A stretch of 64,000 nt of DNA, from the NCBI RefSeq assembly GCF_015163075.1, contig NZ_JADDXU010000028.1, positions 1-64,000 of the forward strand, given 5' to 3'. Positions 42,335 to 51,225 of the stretch are shown here, piece after piece. The DNA comes from Streptomyces justiciae (GTDB taxonomy: Bacteria > Actinomycetota > Actinomycetes > Streptomycetales > Streptomycetaceae). A program made the position numbers and the translations under genes. Numbering within the stretch: position 1 is the stretch's first letter; each line of letters opens with the position of its first letter. Below the pieces are notes generated by a model, which saw only the letters and a list, made by a program, of their open reading frames with translations, was not told the origin of the DNA and made no database searches.

Positions 42335-43051
42335 TCAGCCCGTGCGGCGCAGGGCCTCGGAGAGGCGGGCCGCGGCGTCGATGACCGCCTGGGCGTGCAT
42401 ACGGCCCGGGTGGCGCGTCAGACGCTCGATGGGGCCGGAGACGGACACGGCGGCCACGACCCGGTTGGAAGGGCCGCGTACGGGCGCTGAGACGGACGCG
42501 ACGCCCGGCTCGCGCTCGCCGATCGACTGGGCCCAGCCGCGGCGCCTGACGCCCGACAGGGCCGTCGCCGTGAAGCGGGCGCCCTGGAGGCCGCGGTGCA
42601 GGCGCTCGGGTTCCTCCCAGGCCATCAGGATCTGGGCCGAGGAACCGGCCTTCATCGTGAGCGTCGAGCCGACCGGGACGGTGTCCCGCAGGCCGGACAG
42701 GCGCTCCGCCGCGGCGACGCAGATGCGCATGTCGCCCTGGCGGCGGTAGAGCTGGGCGCTCTCGCCCGTGACGTCACGCAGGTGCGTCAGGACCGGGCCC
42801 GCCGTGGCGAGGAGACGGTCCTCGCCGGCCGCCGCGGCCAGTTCCGCGAGGCGCGGGCCGAGAATGAAACGGCCCTGCATGTCGCGCGCCACCATACGGT
42901 GGTGTTCCAAAGCCACGGCCAGCCGGTGGGCCGTGGGTCTTGCCAGTCCGGTGGCCGCCACAAGCCCCGCGAGGGTGGCCGGACCGGACTCCAGGGCGCT
43001 GAGGACAAGGGCTGCCTTGTCCAGAACGCCGACGCCGCTACTGTTGTCCAT
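42335..43051 (-). CDS. ndgR: IclR-family regulator NdgR
   Basis: 238 residues. N-terminal winged helix (LSALESGPATLAGLVAATGL, RPTAHRLAVALEHHRMV) and C-terminal IclR effector domain (AQLYRRQGDMRICVAAAERL, SVSAPVRGP). By family, length and position divergent from leuC it is NdgR, known in S. coelicolor as a regulator of leuCD and other amino acid genes. ATG 43051 gives MDNSSGVGVLDKAALVL, the expected N-terminus; the open frame upstream is ignored. The shared upstream region to leuC contains GTCTCAC/GTGAGAC elements. Confidence 0.93.
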   Translation of the reverse strand: MDNSSGVGVLDKAALVLSALESGPATLAGLVAATGLARPTAHRLAVALEHHRMVARDMQGRFILGPRLAELAAAAGEDRLLATAGPVLTHLRDVTGESAQLYRRQGDMRICVAAAERLSGLRDTVPVGSTLTMKAGSSAQILMAWEEPERLHRGLQGARFTATALSGVRRRGWAQSIGEREPGVASVSAPVRGPSNRVVAAVSVSGPIERLTRHPGRMHAQAVIDAAARLSEALRRTG

Positions 43052-43062
43052 GAAACGATACT

Positions 43063-43105
43063 CACGTCTCACTCTGTGAAACGCAAGTTCCTTTTTTCGT
43101 GAGAC
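43063..43105. promoter_or_regulatory. Candidate NdgR-binding region upstream of leuC
   Basis: GTCTCAC (43066-43072) and GTGAGAC (43099-43105) form an inverted repeat 26 bp apart, with TGTGAAACG and an unusual run of six T between them. NdgR is known to bind between itself and leuC in Streptomyces; this exact site is inference. Confidence 0.45.
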
Positions 43106-43243
43106 GCGCAACCCTTGGATGCACAGCGGCCCGCGGACCAAACGGGCCTGGCGGCGGCTGCCCGGGAATCCAGGGGTGCGGGCGCCGCTTCCGGAAGATC
43201 TCTAGTTGGGCCGGCGCACCTCTTGCCGGCCGGAGGGAAAGCG

Positions 43244-44668
43244 ATGGGTAGGACACTCGCGGAGAAGGTCTGGGACGACCACGTCGTCCGGCGCGCCGAG
43301 GGCGAGCCCGACCTCCTCTTCATCGATCTGCATCTGCTGCACGAGGTGACCAGCCCGCAGGCCTTCGACGGCCTCCGCAAGAGCGGTCGCCAGGTGCGCC
43401 GCCTCGACCTCACCATCGCGACCGAGGACCACAACACCCCGACCCTCGACATCGACAAGCCCATCGCCGACCCGGTCTCCCGGGTCCAGCTGGAGACGCT
43501 GCGCAAGAACGCCGCCGAGTTCGGCGTGCGCCTGCACCCGCTGGGCGACGTCGAGCAGGGCGTCGTGCACGTCGTCGGCCCGCAGCTGGGTCTGACCCAG
43601 CCCGGCATGACCGTCGTCTGCGGCGACTCCCACACCTCCACGCACGGTGCCTTCGGCGGCCTGGCGTTCGGCATCGGCACCTCCCAGGTCGAGCACGTGC
43701 TGGCCACCCAGACGCTGCCGCTGGTCCGCCCGAAGACCATGGCCATCACGGTCAACGGCGAACTGCCCGAGGGCGTCACCGCCAAGGACCTGATCCTGGC
43801 GATCATCGCCAAGATCGGCACCGGCGGCGGCCAGGGCTACGTCCTGGAGTACCGCGGCTCCGCCATCGAGAAACTCTCGATGGAGGCCCGCATGACCATC
43901 TGCAACATGTCGATCGAGGCCGGTGCCCGCGCGGGCATGATCGCCCCCGACCAGACCACCTTCGACTACCTCGAGGGCCGGGTGCACGCCCCCAAGGGCG
44001 AGGACTGGGACGCGGCCGTCGCGTACTGGAAGACCCTGAAGACGGACGAGGACGCCGAGTTCGACGCCGAGGTCGTCATCGAGGCCGCCGAACTGTCGCC
44101 GTTCGTCACCTGGGGCACCAACCCCGGTCAGGGCGCGCCGCTTTCGGCGGACGTCCCCGATCCCGCTTCGTACGAAGACGCTTCGGAGCGCCTCGCCGCC
44201 GAAAAGGCCCTGGAATACATGGGGTTGGAGGCCGGACAGCCGCTGCGCTCCATCAAGGTGGACACCGTCTTCGTAGGCTCCTGCACCAACGGCCGGATCG
44301 AGGACCTGCGCGCCGCCGCCGAGCTCATCAAGGGCCGCAAAGTCGCCGACGGCGTACGGATGCTGGTCGTTCCCGGCTCCGCGCGGGTCGGTCTGCAGGC
44401 CGTCTCCGAGGGCTTGGACGTCGTCTTCAAGGACGCCGGTGCCGAATGGCGGCACGCGGGCTGCTCGATGTGTCTGGGCATGAACCCCGACCAGCTGGCC
44501 CCGGGTGAGCGCTCCGCGTCCACCTCGAACCGCAACTTCGAGGGCAGGCAGGGCAAGGGCGGCCGTACGCACCTGGTCTCGCCGCAGGTCGCCGCCGCGA
44601 CCGCCGTGCTGGGCCACCTGGCCTCGCCCGCCGACCTGTCCGACGCCCCTGTCGCCGCTGGAGTCTGA
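43244..44668 (+). CDS. leuC: 3-isopropylmalate dehydratase large subunit
   Basis: 474 residues, aconitase-superfamily subunit that with LeuD isomerises 2- to 3-isopropylmalate in leucine synthesis. In Streptomyces this pair can also process citramalate from CimA. Iron-sulfur ligand cysteines are in VGSCTNGRIEDL and GCSMCLGMNPD; the substrate-binding stretch GDSHTSTHGAFGGLAFGIG is present. ATG 43244 is preceded by CGGAGGGAAAGC. The open frame extends upstream to 43115 but lacks a start of this quality. It is followed by leuD after 6 nt. Confidence 0.96.
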   Translation: MGRTLAEKVWDDHVVRRAEGEPDLLFIDLHLLHEVTSPQAFDGLRKSGRQVRRLDLTIATEDHNTPTLDIDKPIADPVSRVQLETLRKNAAEFGVRLHPLGDVEQGVVHVVGPQLGLTQPGMTVVCGDSHTSTHGAFGGLAFGIGTSQVEHVLATQTLPLVRPKTMAITVNGELPEGVTAKDLILAIIAKIGTGGGQGYVLEYRGSAIEKLSMEARMTICNMSIEAGARAGMIAPDQTTFDYLEGRVHAPKGEDWDAAVAYWKTLKTDEDAEFDAEVVIEAAELSPFVTWGTNPGQGAPLSADVPDPASYEDASERLAAEKALEYMGLEAGQPLRSIKVDTVFVGSCTNGRIEDLRAAAELIKGRKVADGVRMLVVPGSARVGLQAVSEGLDVVFKDAGAEWRHAGCSMCLGMNPDQLAPGERSASTSNRNFEGRQGKGGRTHLVSPQVAAATAVLGHLASPADLSDAPVAAGV

Positions 44669-44674
44669 TCAGTC

Positions 44675-45268
44675 ATGGAAGCATTCACCACGCACACCGG
44701 CCGGGCCGTCCCGCTGCGCCGCAGCAACGTCGACACCGACCAGATCATCCCTGCTCACTGGCTCAAGAAGGTCACGCGGGACGGGTTCGAGGACGGGCTG
44801 TTCGAGGCCTGGCGCAAGGACGAGACGTTCGTCCTCAACCAGCCCGAGCGCAAGGGCGCGACGGTCCTGGTCGCCGGCCCCGACTTCGGCACCGGCTCCT
44901 CCCGTGAGCACGCCGTGTGGGCGCTGCAGAACTACGGCTTCAAGGCCGTCATCTCCTCCCGCTTCGCCGACATCTTCCGCGGCAACTCGCTCAAGAACGG
45001 CCTGCTCACGGTCGTTCTGGACCAGAAGATCGTGGAAGAGCTGCAGGAGCTCAGCGAGAACGACCCGCAGGCCGAGATCACGGTCGACCTGGAGGCCCGC
45101 GAGGTGCGCGCCGAGGGCGTCACCGCGAGCTTCGAGCTGGACGAGAACTCCCGCTGGCGGCTGCTGAACGGCCTCGACGACATCTCCATCACCCTCCAGA
45201 ACGAGGCCGACATCGCCGCGTACGAGGCCAAGCGGCCCTCGTTCAAGCCGCGGACGCTCGAGGTCTGA
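44675..45268 (+). CDS. leuD: 3-isopropylmalate dehydratase small subunit
   Basis: 197 residues, swivel-domain subunit of the LeuCD isomerase. Motifs: VPLRRSNVDTDQIIPAHWLK, GPDFGTGSSREHAVWAL, ISSRFADIFRGNSLKNGLL. Starts 6 nt after leuC, coupled in one operon, ends at a strong terminator (45327-45361). Full length. Confidence 0.96.
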   Translation: MEAFTTHTGRAVPLRRSNVDTDQIIPAHWLKKVTRDGFEDGLFEAWRKDETFVLNQPERKGATVLVAGPDFGTGSSREHAVWALQNYGFKAVISSRFADIFRGNSLKNGLLTVVLDQKIVEELQELSENDPQAEITVDLEAREVRAEGVTASFELDENSRWRLLNGLDDISITLQNEADIAAYEAKRPSFKPRTLEV

Positions 45269-45326
45269 CCGCGACCCTCGCGCGGCACAACTGAACAGGT
45301 CGAGTTTCGGCCACCGAACACCCCCC

Positions 45327-45361
45327 GCTGTACCCCCGATCAGCCCGATCGGGGGTACAGC
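45327..45361 (+). terminator. Terminator of leuCD
   Basis: Perfect 15-bp stem GCTGTACCCCCGATC/GATCGGGGGTACAGC with AGCCC loop, 58 bp after leuD. Confidence 0.9.
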
Positions 45362-45545
45362 CGTGTCTGCACCCGAACGGCCCTGCGCCCGCCCAAAACG
45401 CTTCTCAACTTCCCACGTTAGAAGGGGTGTTGCAGGGGTACGCGACTGTTGTGGCCGTGGCTTCGGCACGCGCCCGGAAGGCCGTTTGAGGCGGCAGTTG
45501 CACCCTGAGCGGGCGACAACTCGCCCCAGATGGCACAATCTGTGC

Positions 45546-45776
45546 ATGGAACACGACGGCCAACTCGAGCTCTATGCGGCGGTCGCGGACCAACTCAAGG
45601 AAGCGCACACAAGGGTGCGCGCACTGCAAGTCCCGGAGGGCGTACGGATGGCGCTGACCCGGAAGCTGCTGGTCATTACGGCCGCGGCCAAGCACGATCT
45701 CGCCGATGCGGCAAGGCGTCTGGAGGCCTTCACGGCGGACCTCGACGCGGGTCGATTCCCCGAAGAGGAACGCTGA
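45546..45776 (+). CDS. Small conserved hypothetical protein
   Basis: 76 residues, MEHDGQLELYAAVADQLKEA and on to LDAGRFPEEER. It is highly charged and predicted to be almost entirely helical, perhaps a coiled-coil dimer. No known motif. It stands between leuCD and hupS, where related Streptomyces also have a short gene. ATG 45546 lies within a GCACA-ATC-TGTGC palindrome (45534-45546), which may be an operator. No clear ribosome binding site is present, so translation could be leaderless. Confidence 0.65.
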   Translation: MEHDGQLELYAAVADQLKEAHTRVRALQVPEGVRMALTRKLLVITAAAKHDLADAARRLEAFTADLDAGRFPEEER

Positions 45777-45913
45777 ACAAGTCCGAGACAGCCGAACCCG
45801 TTGCGGCACAAGGGTGATAAGCCCGTTTCGTGTTTGATTTGCGGTATATATCTGCCTAACGTGCGAAAAAGCCTGAACAGTTTCGTTCGGGCAATGTCTC
45901 CGAAGGGGAAGAC

Positions 45914-46558
45914 GTGAACAAGGCGCAGCTCGTAGAAGCGATTGCCGACAAGGTCGGTGGCCGTCAGCAGGCCGCCGACGCGGTCGACGCGGTCCTGGAC
46001 GCCATCGTCCGCGCGACCGTGGCGGGGGACCGGGTCTCGGTCACCGGCTTCGGTTCGTTCGAGAAGGTCGACCGCCCGGCCCGGTACGCCCGGAACCCCC
46101 AGACGGGCGAGCGGGTTCGGGTCAAGAAGACCTCCGTTCCCCGCTTCCGTGCGGGCCAGGGCTTCAAGGACCTGGTGAGCGGCACGAAGAAGCTCCCGAA
46201 GAACGACGTCGCGGTCAAGAAGGCCCCCAAGGGCAGCCTGACCGGTGGGGCTTCCGCCACGGTCAAGAAGGCCGCCGCGAAGAAGGCCACCACCAAGACC
46301 GCCGCCGCGAAGAAGACCACGGCGAAGAAGACGACCGCCAAGAAGACCACGGCGGCCGCCAAGAAGACCACGGCGAAGAAGACGACGGCCAAGAAGACCA
46401 CGGGCGCCGCCAAGACCTCCGCCGCGAAGAAGACCACCGCCAAGAAGGCGACGGCCAAGAAGGCCCCGGCGAAGAAGGCGACCGCCAAGAAGGCGCCCGC
46501 CGCGAAGTCGACGGCTCGCAAGACCACCGCCAAGAAGGCCACCGCCCGCAAGAGGTAA
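45914..46558 (+). CDS. hupS: HupS: HU-family nucleoid protein with histone H1-like tail
   Basis: 214 residues from GTG 45914. Residues 1-~92 are a standard HU domain (MNKAQLVEAIADKVGG, VSVTGFGSFEKVDR, ARNPQTGERV with the DNA-intercalating proline, FRAGQGFKDLV). The rest is a Lys/Ala/Thr-rich tail made of repeated KKTTAKK and KKATAKK units like histone H1. HupS is known to compact the nucleoid in Streptomyces spores. The repeated codons in the tail (46260-46550) make it slippage-prone DNA. AGGGGAAGAC precedes the start. Confidence 0.96.
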   Translation: MNKAQLVEAIADKVGGRQQAADAVDAVLDAIVRATVAGDRVSVTGFGSFEKVDRPARYARNPQTGERVRVKKTSVPRFRAGQGFKDLVSGTKKLPKNDVAVKKAPKGSLTGGASATVKKAAAKKATTKTAAAKKTTAKKTTAKKTTAAAKKTTAKKTTAKKTTGAAKTSAAKKTTAKKATAKKAPAKKATAKKAPAAKSTARKTTAKKATARKR

Positions 46559-46580
46559 GGGGCGAGCGGTACTCACGCGC

Positions 46581-46612
46581 CGGGCCGGACTCCGTTCATG
46601 GAGTCCGGCCCG
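46581..46612. terminator. Terminator after hupS
   Basis: 13-bp stem CGGGCCGGACTCC/GGAGTCCGGCCCG with GTTCAT loop, between the convergent hupS and the small minus-strand gene. Confidence 0.88.
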
Positions 46613-46621
46613 CGGCGCGTT

Positions 46622-46813
46622 CTAGAAGGTCTGGAGGGTTACGAGGGTGACCTTGTCGCCGTCCAGTTCGATGCGGACCCGCTGGCCGGGGCGGAGCAGG
46701 CGGAGGCCGCCTGCGTCGAACGCCGGGGCGTCGAAGGGGACGGGGGTGCCGTCGTCCAGCAGCACGCTGCCGGTTCGGGTGTCGGCGTCGTAGGTGTATG
46801 CGGTGGCCTGCAT
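46622..46813 (-). CDS. Small beta-barrel protein, cold-shock/OB-like
   Basis: 63 residues: MQATAYTYDADTRTGSVLLD, an acidic loop, FDAGGLRLLRPGQRVRIELD, ending KVTLVTLQTF. The pattern of five short strands with TRTGSVLLDDG and LRPGQRVRI recalls CspA-type OB folds (GFGFI, PGQRV), although the aromatic RNA-binding motifs are poor. It is convergent with hupS and in line with cofC downstream-to-upstream on the same strand, 94 nt apart. Function unknown. Confidence 0.65.
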   Translation of the reverse strand: MQATAYTYDADTRTGSVLLDDGTPVPFDAPAFDAGGLRLLRPGQRVRIELDGDKVTLVTLQTF

Positions 46814-46857
46814 GGTCGTCAGCCTAGTGGTTCGTCGTCGGGTGCGGGCCTGTCGCG

Positions 46858-46890
46858 GCTGGTCGCGCAGCTCCCCGCGCCCCTGGGGCG
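46858..46890 (-). repeat. Dispersed Streptomyces intergenic repeat, copy 2 (inverted)
   Basis: GCTGGTCGCGCAGCTCCCCG followed by CGCCCCTGGGGCG is the reverse complement of the element at 25547-25576 with one mismatch in the shared core. Confidence 0.7.
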
Positions 46891-46907
46891 TTGCAGTGCC
46901 GTCGGCC

Positions 46908-47546
46908 TCAAGAGCCCGGGATCAGCAAGCGCGCCGACGCTGCCGCCGTACGGGGCCCCACCCCCAGCGCCAGCGCCGCTCTCAGGTCCTCGCCCGTGTC
47001 CACGTCCTGGCGTACCGAGTCGACGTCCGTGAGAGCCAGTTCCACCGCCCCCGACGCACGATGCCTGGCCCGGGAATCCGTGCCGAATGACGGGCGCAAT
47101 TCCTGGTCCCCGTGGATCGCCAGTAGCGTCGTACCGATTCCTGCCGCGTCCGGAAGGAAAGCGCGGGGGAATTCCGTCGCTGCGTCCAGTACCCGGGCCA
47201 ATTCCAGCGGGCGCAGGGCGGGCAGGTCGGCGTTCAGGGCCGCTACGGGGGTTTCCGGGTGCGAAGCGCGTACGACCCCCGCCCCGTACGCCAGCGCCGC
47301 GTTCAGGCCGCCGCGCGGCTCATCGGGGACGATTCGGGCGCCCAGGGCGGACAGCTCGCGGCCGGCCAGCGGGTCGTCCGTGACTACTGCCACATCCCCG
47401 ACCGCGCGGGAGGCCAGCGCCGCTGCCACGGTGTCCTGGGCGAAGGCGAGGGCGAGGCCCGGGCGCAGCCCGTCCGCCGCGGTGTCCGAGAGCCTGCTCT
47501 TGGCCCGCTCCAGGGGCTTCAGGGGTATGACCAAGGTCCACTGCAC
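46908..47546 (-). CDS. cofC: Phosphoenolpyruvate/2-phospholactate guanylyltransferase
   Basis: 212 residues, CofC/FbiD nucleotidyltransferase of coenzyme F420 synthesis. It transfers GMP from GTP to a 2-phospholactate-type acceptor (phosphoenolpyruvate in actinobacteria). N-terminal VIPLKPLERAKSRLSDTAAD is the GTP-binding glycosyltransferase-A-like segment; VTDDPLAGRELSALGARIV, LNADLPALRPLEL and a C-terminal VDTGEDLRAALALG are characteristic. GTG 47546 gives MQWTLVIPLK. Other F420 genes are not in the window. It is divergent from plsC. Confidence 0.9.
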   Translation of the reverse strand: MQWTLVIPLKPLERAKSRLSDTAADGLRPGLALAFAQDTVAAALASRAVGDVAVVTDDPLAGRELSALGARIVPDEPRGGLNAALAYGAGVVRASHPETPVAALNADLPALRPLELARVLDAATEFPRAFLPDAAGIGTTLLAIHGDQELRPSFGTDSRARHRASGAVELALTDVDSVRQDVDTGEDLRAALALGVGPRTAAASARLLIPGS

Positions 47547-47702
47547 GAGCGTTCCGTCCCTCTCTTGTCGCGGTCATTGTCACTCAGCCGTCACCTGGGC
47601 CATCTGGCGGTCGTCGCGGCGAGGCGTACGGTGTTCTCGACAGACCGGCGGCCTGGGGCGACACTTGTGCGGCCCTGAAGGCCCCTAGAGGAAGGTGTCC
47701 GC

Positions 47703-48467
47703 GTGCCCCGCCGCAGAATCGGCTTCTGGTACCGCTTGGCAGCGGTGATCGCCAAACCGCCGCTGGTGGTTCTGATCAAGCGGGACTGGCGCGGAATGGA
47801 GAACATTCCGGCTGATGGCGGATTTATCACCGCGGTGAACCACAATTCGCACATCGATCCCTTCGCGTACGCGCACTTTCAGTACAACACCGGCCGTGTT
47901 CCGCGATTCCTCGCGAAGAGCGGTCTTTTCAAGAAGGGATTCGTCGGTGCCTTCATGCGCGGCACCGGACAGATCCCCGTCTACCGCGAGACCACGGACG
48001 CGCTGAGCGCCTTCCGGGCCGCGATCGACGCCGTGGAGCGCGGCGAGTGCGTCGCGTTCTACCCCGAGGGCACCATCACCCGGGACCCCGACCAGTGGCC
48101 GATGACCGGCAAGACCGGCGCCGCGCGGGTGGCCCTGCAGACCAAGTGCCCGGTGATCCCGGTCGCGCAGTGGGGCGCCAACGAGGTGTTGCCGCCGTAC
48201 GCCAAGAAGCTCAACCTCCGTCCGCGCAAGACCTCGAAGGTCCTCGCGGGCCCGCCGGTGGACCTGACGCCGTTCTACGACAAGGAGATGACCCCGGACC
48301 TCCTCAAGGACGCCACCGAGGTCATCATGGCCGCCATCACCCGCCAGCTGGAGGAGATCCGCGGCGAGAAGGCGCCCGCCACGCCCTACGACCCGCGCAA
48401 GGAGCGGATCGAGCAGCGCAGGCGGAGTCAGGCCGAGGCCGGCCACGAGGAGGAGAACGCCAAGTGA
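47703..48467 (+). CDS. plsC: 1-acyl-sn-glycerol-3-phosphate acyltransferase
   Basis: 254 residues. PlsC acylates lysophosphatidic acid to phosphatidic acid. The catalytic NHxxxxD box is AVNHNSHIDPF, and the substrate-binding motif is FYPEGTITRD. An N-terminal membrane-associated segment (FWYRLAAVIAKPPLVVLI) anchors it. GTG 47703 follows AGGAAGG. The end overlaps gpsA by 4 nt (GTGA), coupling acyl transfer with glycerol-3-phosphate supply. The C-terminal 30 residues are charged and disordered. Confidence 0.93.
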   Translation: MPRRRIGFWYRLAAVIAKPPLVVLIKRDWRGMENIPADGGFITAVNHNSHIDPFAYAHFQYNTGRVPRFLAKSGLFKKGFVGAFMRGTGQIPVYRETTDALSAFRAAIDAVERGECVAFYPEGTITRDPDQWPMTGKTGAARVALQTKCPVIPVAQWGANEVLPPYAKKLNLRPRKTSKVLAGPPVDLTPFYDKEMTPDLLKDATEVIMAAITRQLEEIRGEKAPATPYDPRKERIEQRRRSQAEAGHEEENAK

Positions 48468-49474
48468 GCAAGCCCGTCAAGGCGGCTGTCTTCGGTACCG
48501 GATCGTGGGGCACCGCCTTCGGCATGGTCCTCGCCGACGCGGGCTGCGAGGTCACCCTGTGGGGCCGCCGCGCCGAACTCGCGGAAGCGGTCAACTCCAC
48601 GCGTACGAACCCGGACTACCTTCCCGGCGTCGAACTCCCGGTGAACCTGCGGGCGACGACGGACGCGGCGGATGCCGCGCGCGACGCCGACTTCACCGTT
48701 CTCGCCGTCCCCTCGCAGACGTTGCGCGGCAACCTCGCCGAGTGGGTGCCGCTGCTCGCGCCGAACACCGTCCTCGTGTCGCTGATGAAGGGCGTCGAAC
48801 TCGGCTCCGCCATGCGGATGAGCGAGGTGATCGAGGACGTCGCCAAGGTGGGGCAGGACCGTATCGCCGTGGTCACCGGGCCCAACCTCGCGCGCGAGAT
48901 CGCCGCCCGGATGCCGGCCGCCGCGGTGGTCGCGTGCACCGACGAGGCGGTCGCGCAGAAACTCCAGTCCGCTTGCCACACGCCGTACTTCAGGCCGTAC
49001 ACCGAGACGGACGTGGTCGGTTGTGAGCTCGGCGGCGCGGTGAAGAACGTCATCGGGCTCGCCGTCGGCATCGCGGACGGCATGGGGCTCGGCGACAACG
49101 CCAAGGGCTCGCTCATCACGCGCGGCCTCGCGGAGACCGCGCGGCTCGGTGTCGCGCTCGGCGCCGACCCGCTCACCTTCGCCGGACTCGCCGGTCTCGG
49201 CGACCTGGTGGCGACCTGCTCCTCGCCGCTCTCGCGCAACCACACCTTCGGCACCAACCTCGGCAAGGGCATGACCCTCCAGGAGACCATCGCGGTCACC
49301 AAGCAGACCGCCGAGGGCGTCAAGTCCTGTGAGTCCGTGCTGGATCTGGCCCGCAGGCACGGCGTCGACATGCCGATCACCGAGACGGTCGTCGCCATCG
49401 TGCACGAGGGCAAGCCTCCGGTGGTCGCCGTCAAGGAGCTGATGTCGCGCAGCGCGAAGCCCGAACGACGCTGA
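48464..49474 (+). CDS. gpsA: NAD(P)-dependent glycerol-3-phosphate dehydrogenase
   Basis: 336 residues. Reduces dihydroxyacetone phosphate to sn-glycerol 3-phosphate for phospholipids. Rossmann motif VFGTGSWGTAFG at the N-terminus, LVSLMKGVE, TGPNLAREIA, the catalytic-lysine region CELGGAVKNVIGLAVGIADG, and LAGLGDLVATCSS are all present. GTG 48464 overlaps the plsC stop. Normal length, with ddl following 59 nt later. Confidence 0.96.
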   Translation: MSKPVKAAVFGTGSWGTAFGMVLADAGCEVTLWGRRAELAEAVNSTRTNPDYLPGVELPVNLRATTDAADAARDADFTVLAVPSQTLRGNLAEWVPLLAPNTVLVSLMKGVELGSAMRMSEVIEDVAKVGQDRIAVVTGPNLAREIAARMPAAAVVACTDEAVAQKLQSACHTPYFRPYTETDVVGCELGGAVKNVIGLAVGIADGMGLGDNAKGSLITRGLAETARLGVALGADPLTFAGLAGLGDLVATCSSPLSRNHTFGTNLGKGMTLQETIAVTKQTAEGVKSCESVLDLARRHGVDMPITETVVAIVHEGKPPVVAVKELMSRSAKPERR

Positions 49475-49533
49475 GCGACGCGGGTGGAGGCACGCTGTAT
49501 CGGGGCTCTACCAACGGGTACTCTCAACGCGAT

Positions 49534-50691
49534 ATGAGCACCGAGAACCTCCCCCAGAGCCCTGAGCAGCCGTCTCGCAAGCCGCGCGTGGCCGTCGTGT
49601 TCGGCGGGCGCAGCTCCGAACACGGGATCTCCGTGGTCACCGCCGGCGCCGTCCTGAAGGCCATCGACCGGACCAAGTACGACGTCCTGCCGATCGGCAT
49701 CACCCAGGACGGCCGTTGGGCGCTCACCGCCGACGAACCGGACCGCATGGCGATCACCGAGCGCCGTACGCCCAACGTCGACGAGCTGGCCGAGTCGCAC
49801 GAGGGCGGAGTGGTGCTCCCCGTCGACCCCGCGAACCGCGAAGTCGTGTACAGCGAACCGGGATCGGTGCCCAAGGCGCTCGGTGAGGTCGACGTCGTCT
49901 TCCCCGTCCTGCACGGCCCCTACGGCGAGGACGGCACCCTTCAGGGTCTGCTGGAGCTCTCCGGTGTCCCGTACGTCGGCTCGGGCGTGCTCGCCTCGGC
50001 GGTCGGTCAGGACAAGGAGTACATGAAGCGGGTGTTCACCTCCTTCGGGCTCAAGGTCGGCCCGTACGTGGTGATTCGGCCCCGCGAGTGGGAGCAGGAC
50101 GAGTCGGCCGCCCGTAAGAAGATCGTCGACTTCGCGGGTGAGCACGGCTGGCCGCTGTTCGTGAAGCCCGCGCGCGCGGGTTCGTCGATCGGCATCACCA
50201 AGGTCGACGACCTGTCCGGGCTCGACGAGGCGATCGTCGAGGCCCAGCGGCACGACCCGAAGATCCTCGTCGAGGCGGCCCTGCGCGGCCGGGAGATCGA
50301 GTGCGGGGTGCTCGAGTTCGAGGACGGTCCCCGTGCCTCGGTTCCGGCCGAGATCCCGCCGCCGGACGCGCACGCGTACTACGACTTCGAGGCCAAGTAC
50401 ATCGACTCCACCCCGGGGCTCGTGCCGGCGCCGCTGACGCCGGAGGAGACCGCAGAGGTGCAGCGGCTCGCGGTGGACGCCTTCGACGCGGCGTCCTGCG
50501 AGGGGCTGGTCCGCGCGGACTTCTTCCTCACCGAGGACGGCGAGTTCGTGATCAACGAGATCAACACGATGCCGGGCTTCACGCCGATCTCGATGTATCC
50601 GCAGATGTGGCAGGCGACCGGGGTCAGCTACCCGGAGCTGGTGGACCGGCTGATCCAGGCGGCGCTGCGCAGGTCGACGGGCCTGCGCTGA
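49534..50691 (+). CDS. ddl: D-alanine--D-alanine ligase
   Basis: 385 residues, ATP-grasp enzyme that makes the D-Ala-D-Ala dipeptide of peptidoglycan. Motifs: VVFGGRSSEHGISVVTAGAV, LHGPYGEDGTLQGLLE, FVKPARAGSSIGITKV, DFEAKYIDS and FVINEINTMPGFT. The Tyr in EAKY indicates D-Ala rather than D-lactate specificity, so it is the housekeeping enzyme and not a vancomycin-resistance variant. ATG 49534 is used. It is convergent with the DUF3515 gene. Confidence 0.96.
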   Translation: MSTENLPQSPEQPSRKPRVAVVFGGRSSEHGISVVTAGAVLKAIDRTKYDVLPIGITQDGRWALTADEPDRMAITERRTPNVDELAESHEGGVVLPVDPANREVVYSEPGSVPKALGEVDVVFPVLHGPYGEDGTLQGLLELSGVPYVGSGVLASAVGQDKEYMKRVFTSFGLKVGPYVVIRPREWEQDESAARKKIVDFAGEHGWPLFVKPARAGSSIGITKVDDLSGLDEAIVEAQRHDPKILVEAALRGREIECGVLEFEDGPRASVPAEIPPPDAHAYYDFEAKYIDSTPGLVPAPLTPEETAEVQRLAVDAFDAASCEGLVRADFFLTEDGEFVINEINTMPGFTPISMYPQMWQATGVSYPELVDRLIQAALRRSTGLR

Positions 50692-50704
50692 GCCCGGTGG
50701 CGGT

Positions 50705-51205
50705 CTAGTCGGCGATCCCTTCGGGGATCGCCTTCTTGACGGACTCGGCCAGGTCGATCAGCACGGACGACGTGTCCACACCCTTCGGCACGGTCACCTC
50801 GACGTACGCCTCGCGGTTGGCGCACGTGAAGCGGTAGGCGCCGTCGTCCTGCTGCTCCATCAGCCAGTCGACGCCGTTCACGCCCCCCGCGACGGCGCTC
50901 GGGTCGCCGCCTTCGGCCACCTTCGGGTCGACCATCTTCGGCGGTCGTGTGACACCGCAGCGCAGTATGATCGCCGGGTTCCCCCAGCCCGCGGTCAGCG
51001 CGGACGCGGGCTCGGGGTCTTCACGGCTCTCACCGTCCACCTTGGCCGGCAGTGCTTTGTCCAGTTTCCGGCACAGCTCGGTGGCCTTCGTGCCGGGACT
51101 GGGAACCGCCGCCGACGCGCTGTCGTCTGCAGATGAGCAGCCCGCGGCGGTGATCAACAGGGCGAGCGCAGGCAGGCCGATGAGCCGGTGACGGAAAGAG
51201 TTCAC
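50705..51205 (-). CDS. DUF3515 lipoprotein
   Basis: 166 residues from GTG 51205. A lipoprotein signal peptide (MNSFRHRLIGLPALALLITA, lipobox ITAAGC) predicts lipidation at Cys23. The mature domain contains ALPAKVDGESREDPEP, GWGNPAIILRCGV and FTCANREAYVEVTVPKGVD. This family is conserved in actinomycetes beside ddl and thiL but has no known role; two Cys in the mature part may pair. A 9-bp hairpin with TTCG loop (50711-50732) lies in its last codons and may also end the convergent ddl transcript. Confidence 0.88.
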   Translation of the reverse strand: MNSFRHRLIGLPALALLITAAGCSSADDSASAAVPSPGTKATELCRKLDKALPAKVDGESREDPEPASALTAGWGNPAIILRCGVTRPPKMVDPKVAEGGDPSAVAGGVNGVDWLMEQQDDGAYRFTCANREAYVEVTVPKGVDTSSVLIDLAESVKKAIPEGIAD

Positions 51206-51225
51206 CGGCCAAGGGTAGACGGGGG

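Noticed and set aside
49534..50691. Vancomycin-resistance type D-Ala-D-Lac ligase
   Set aside because: The EAKY motif has Tyr, typical of D-Ala-D-Ala ligases, and no vanH or vanX neighbours are present.
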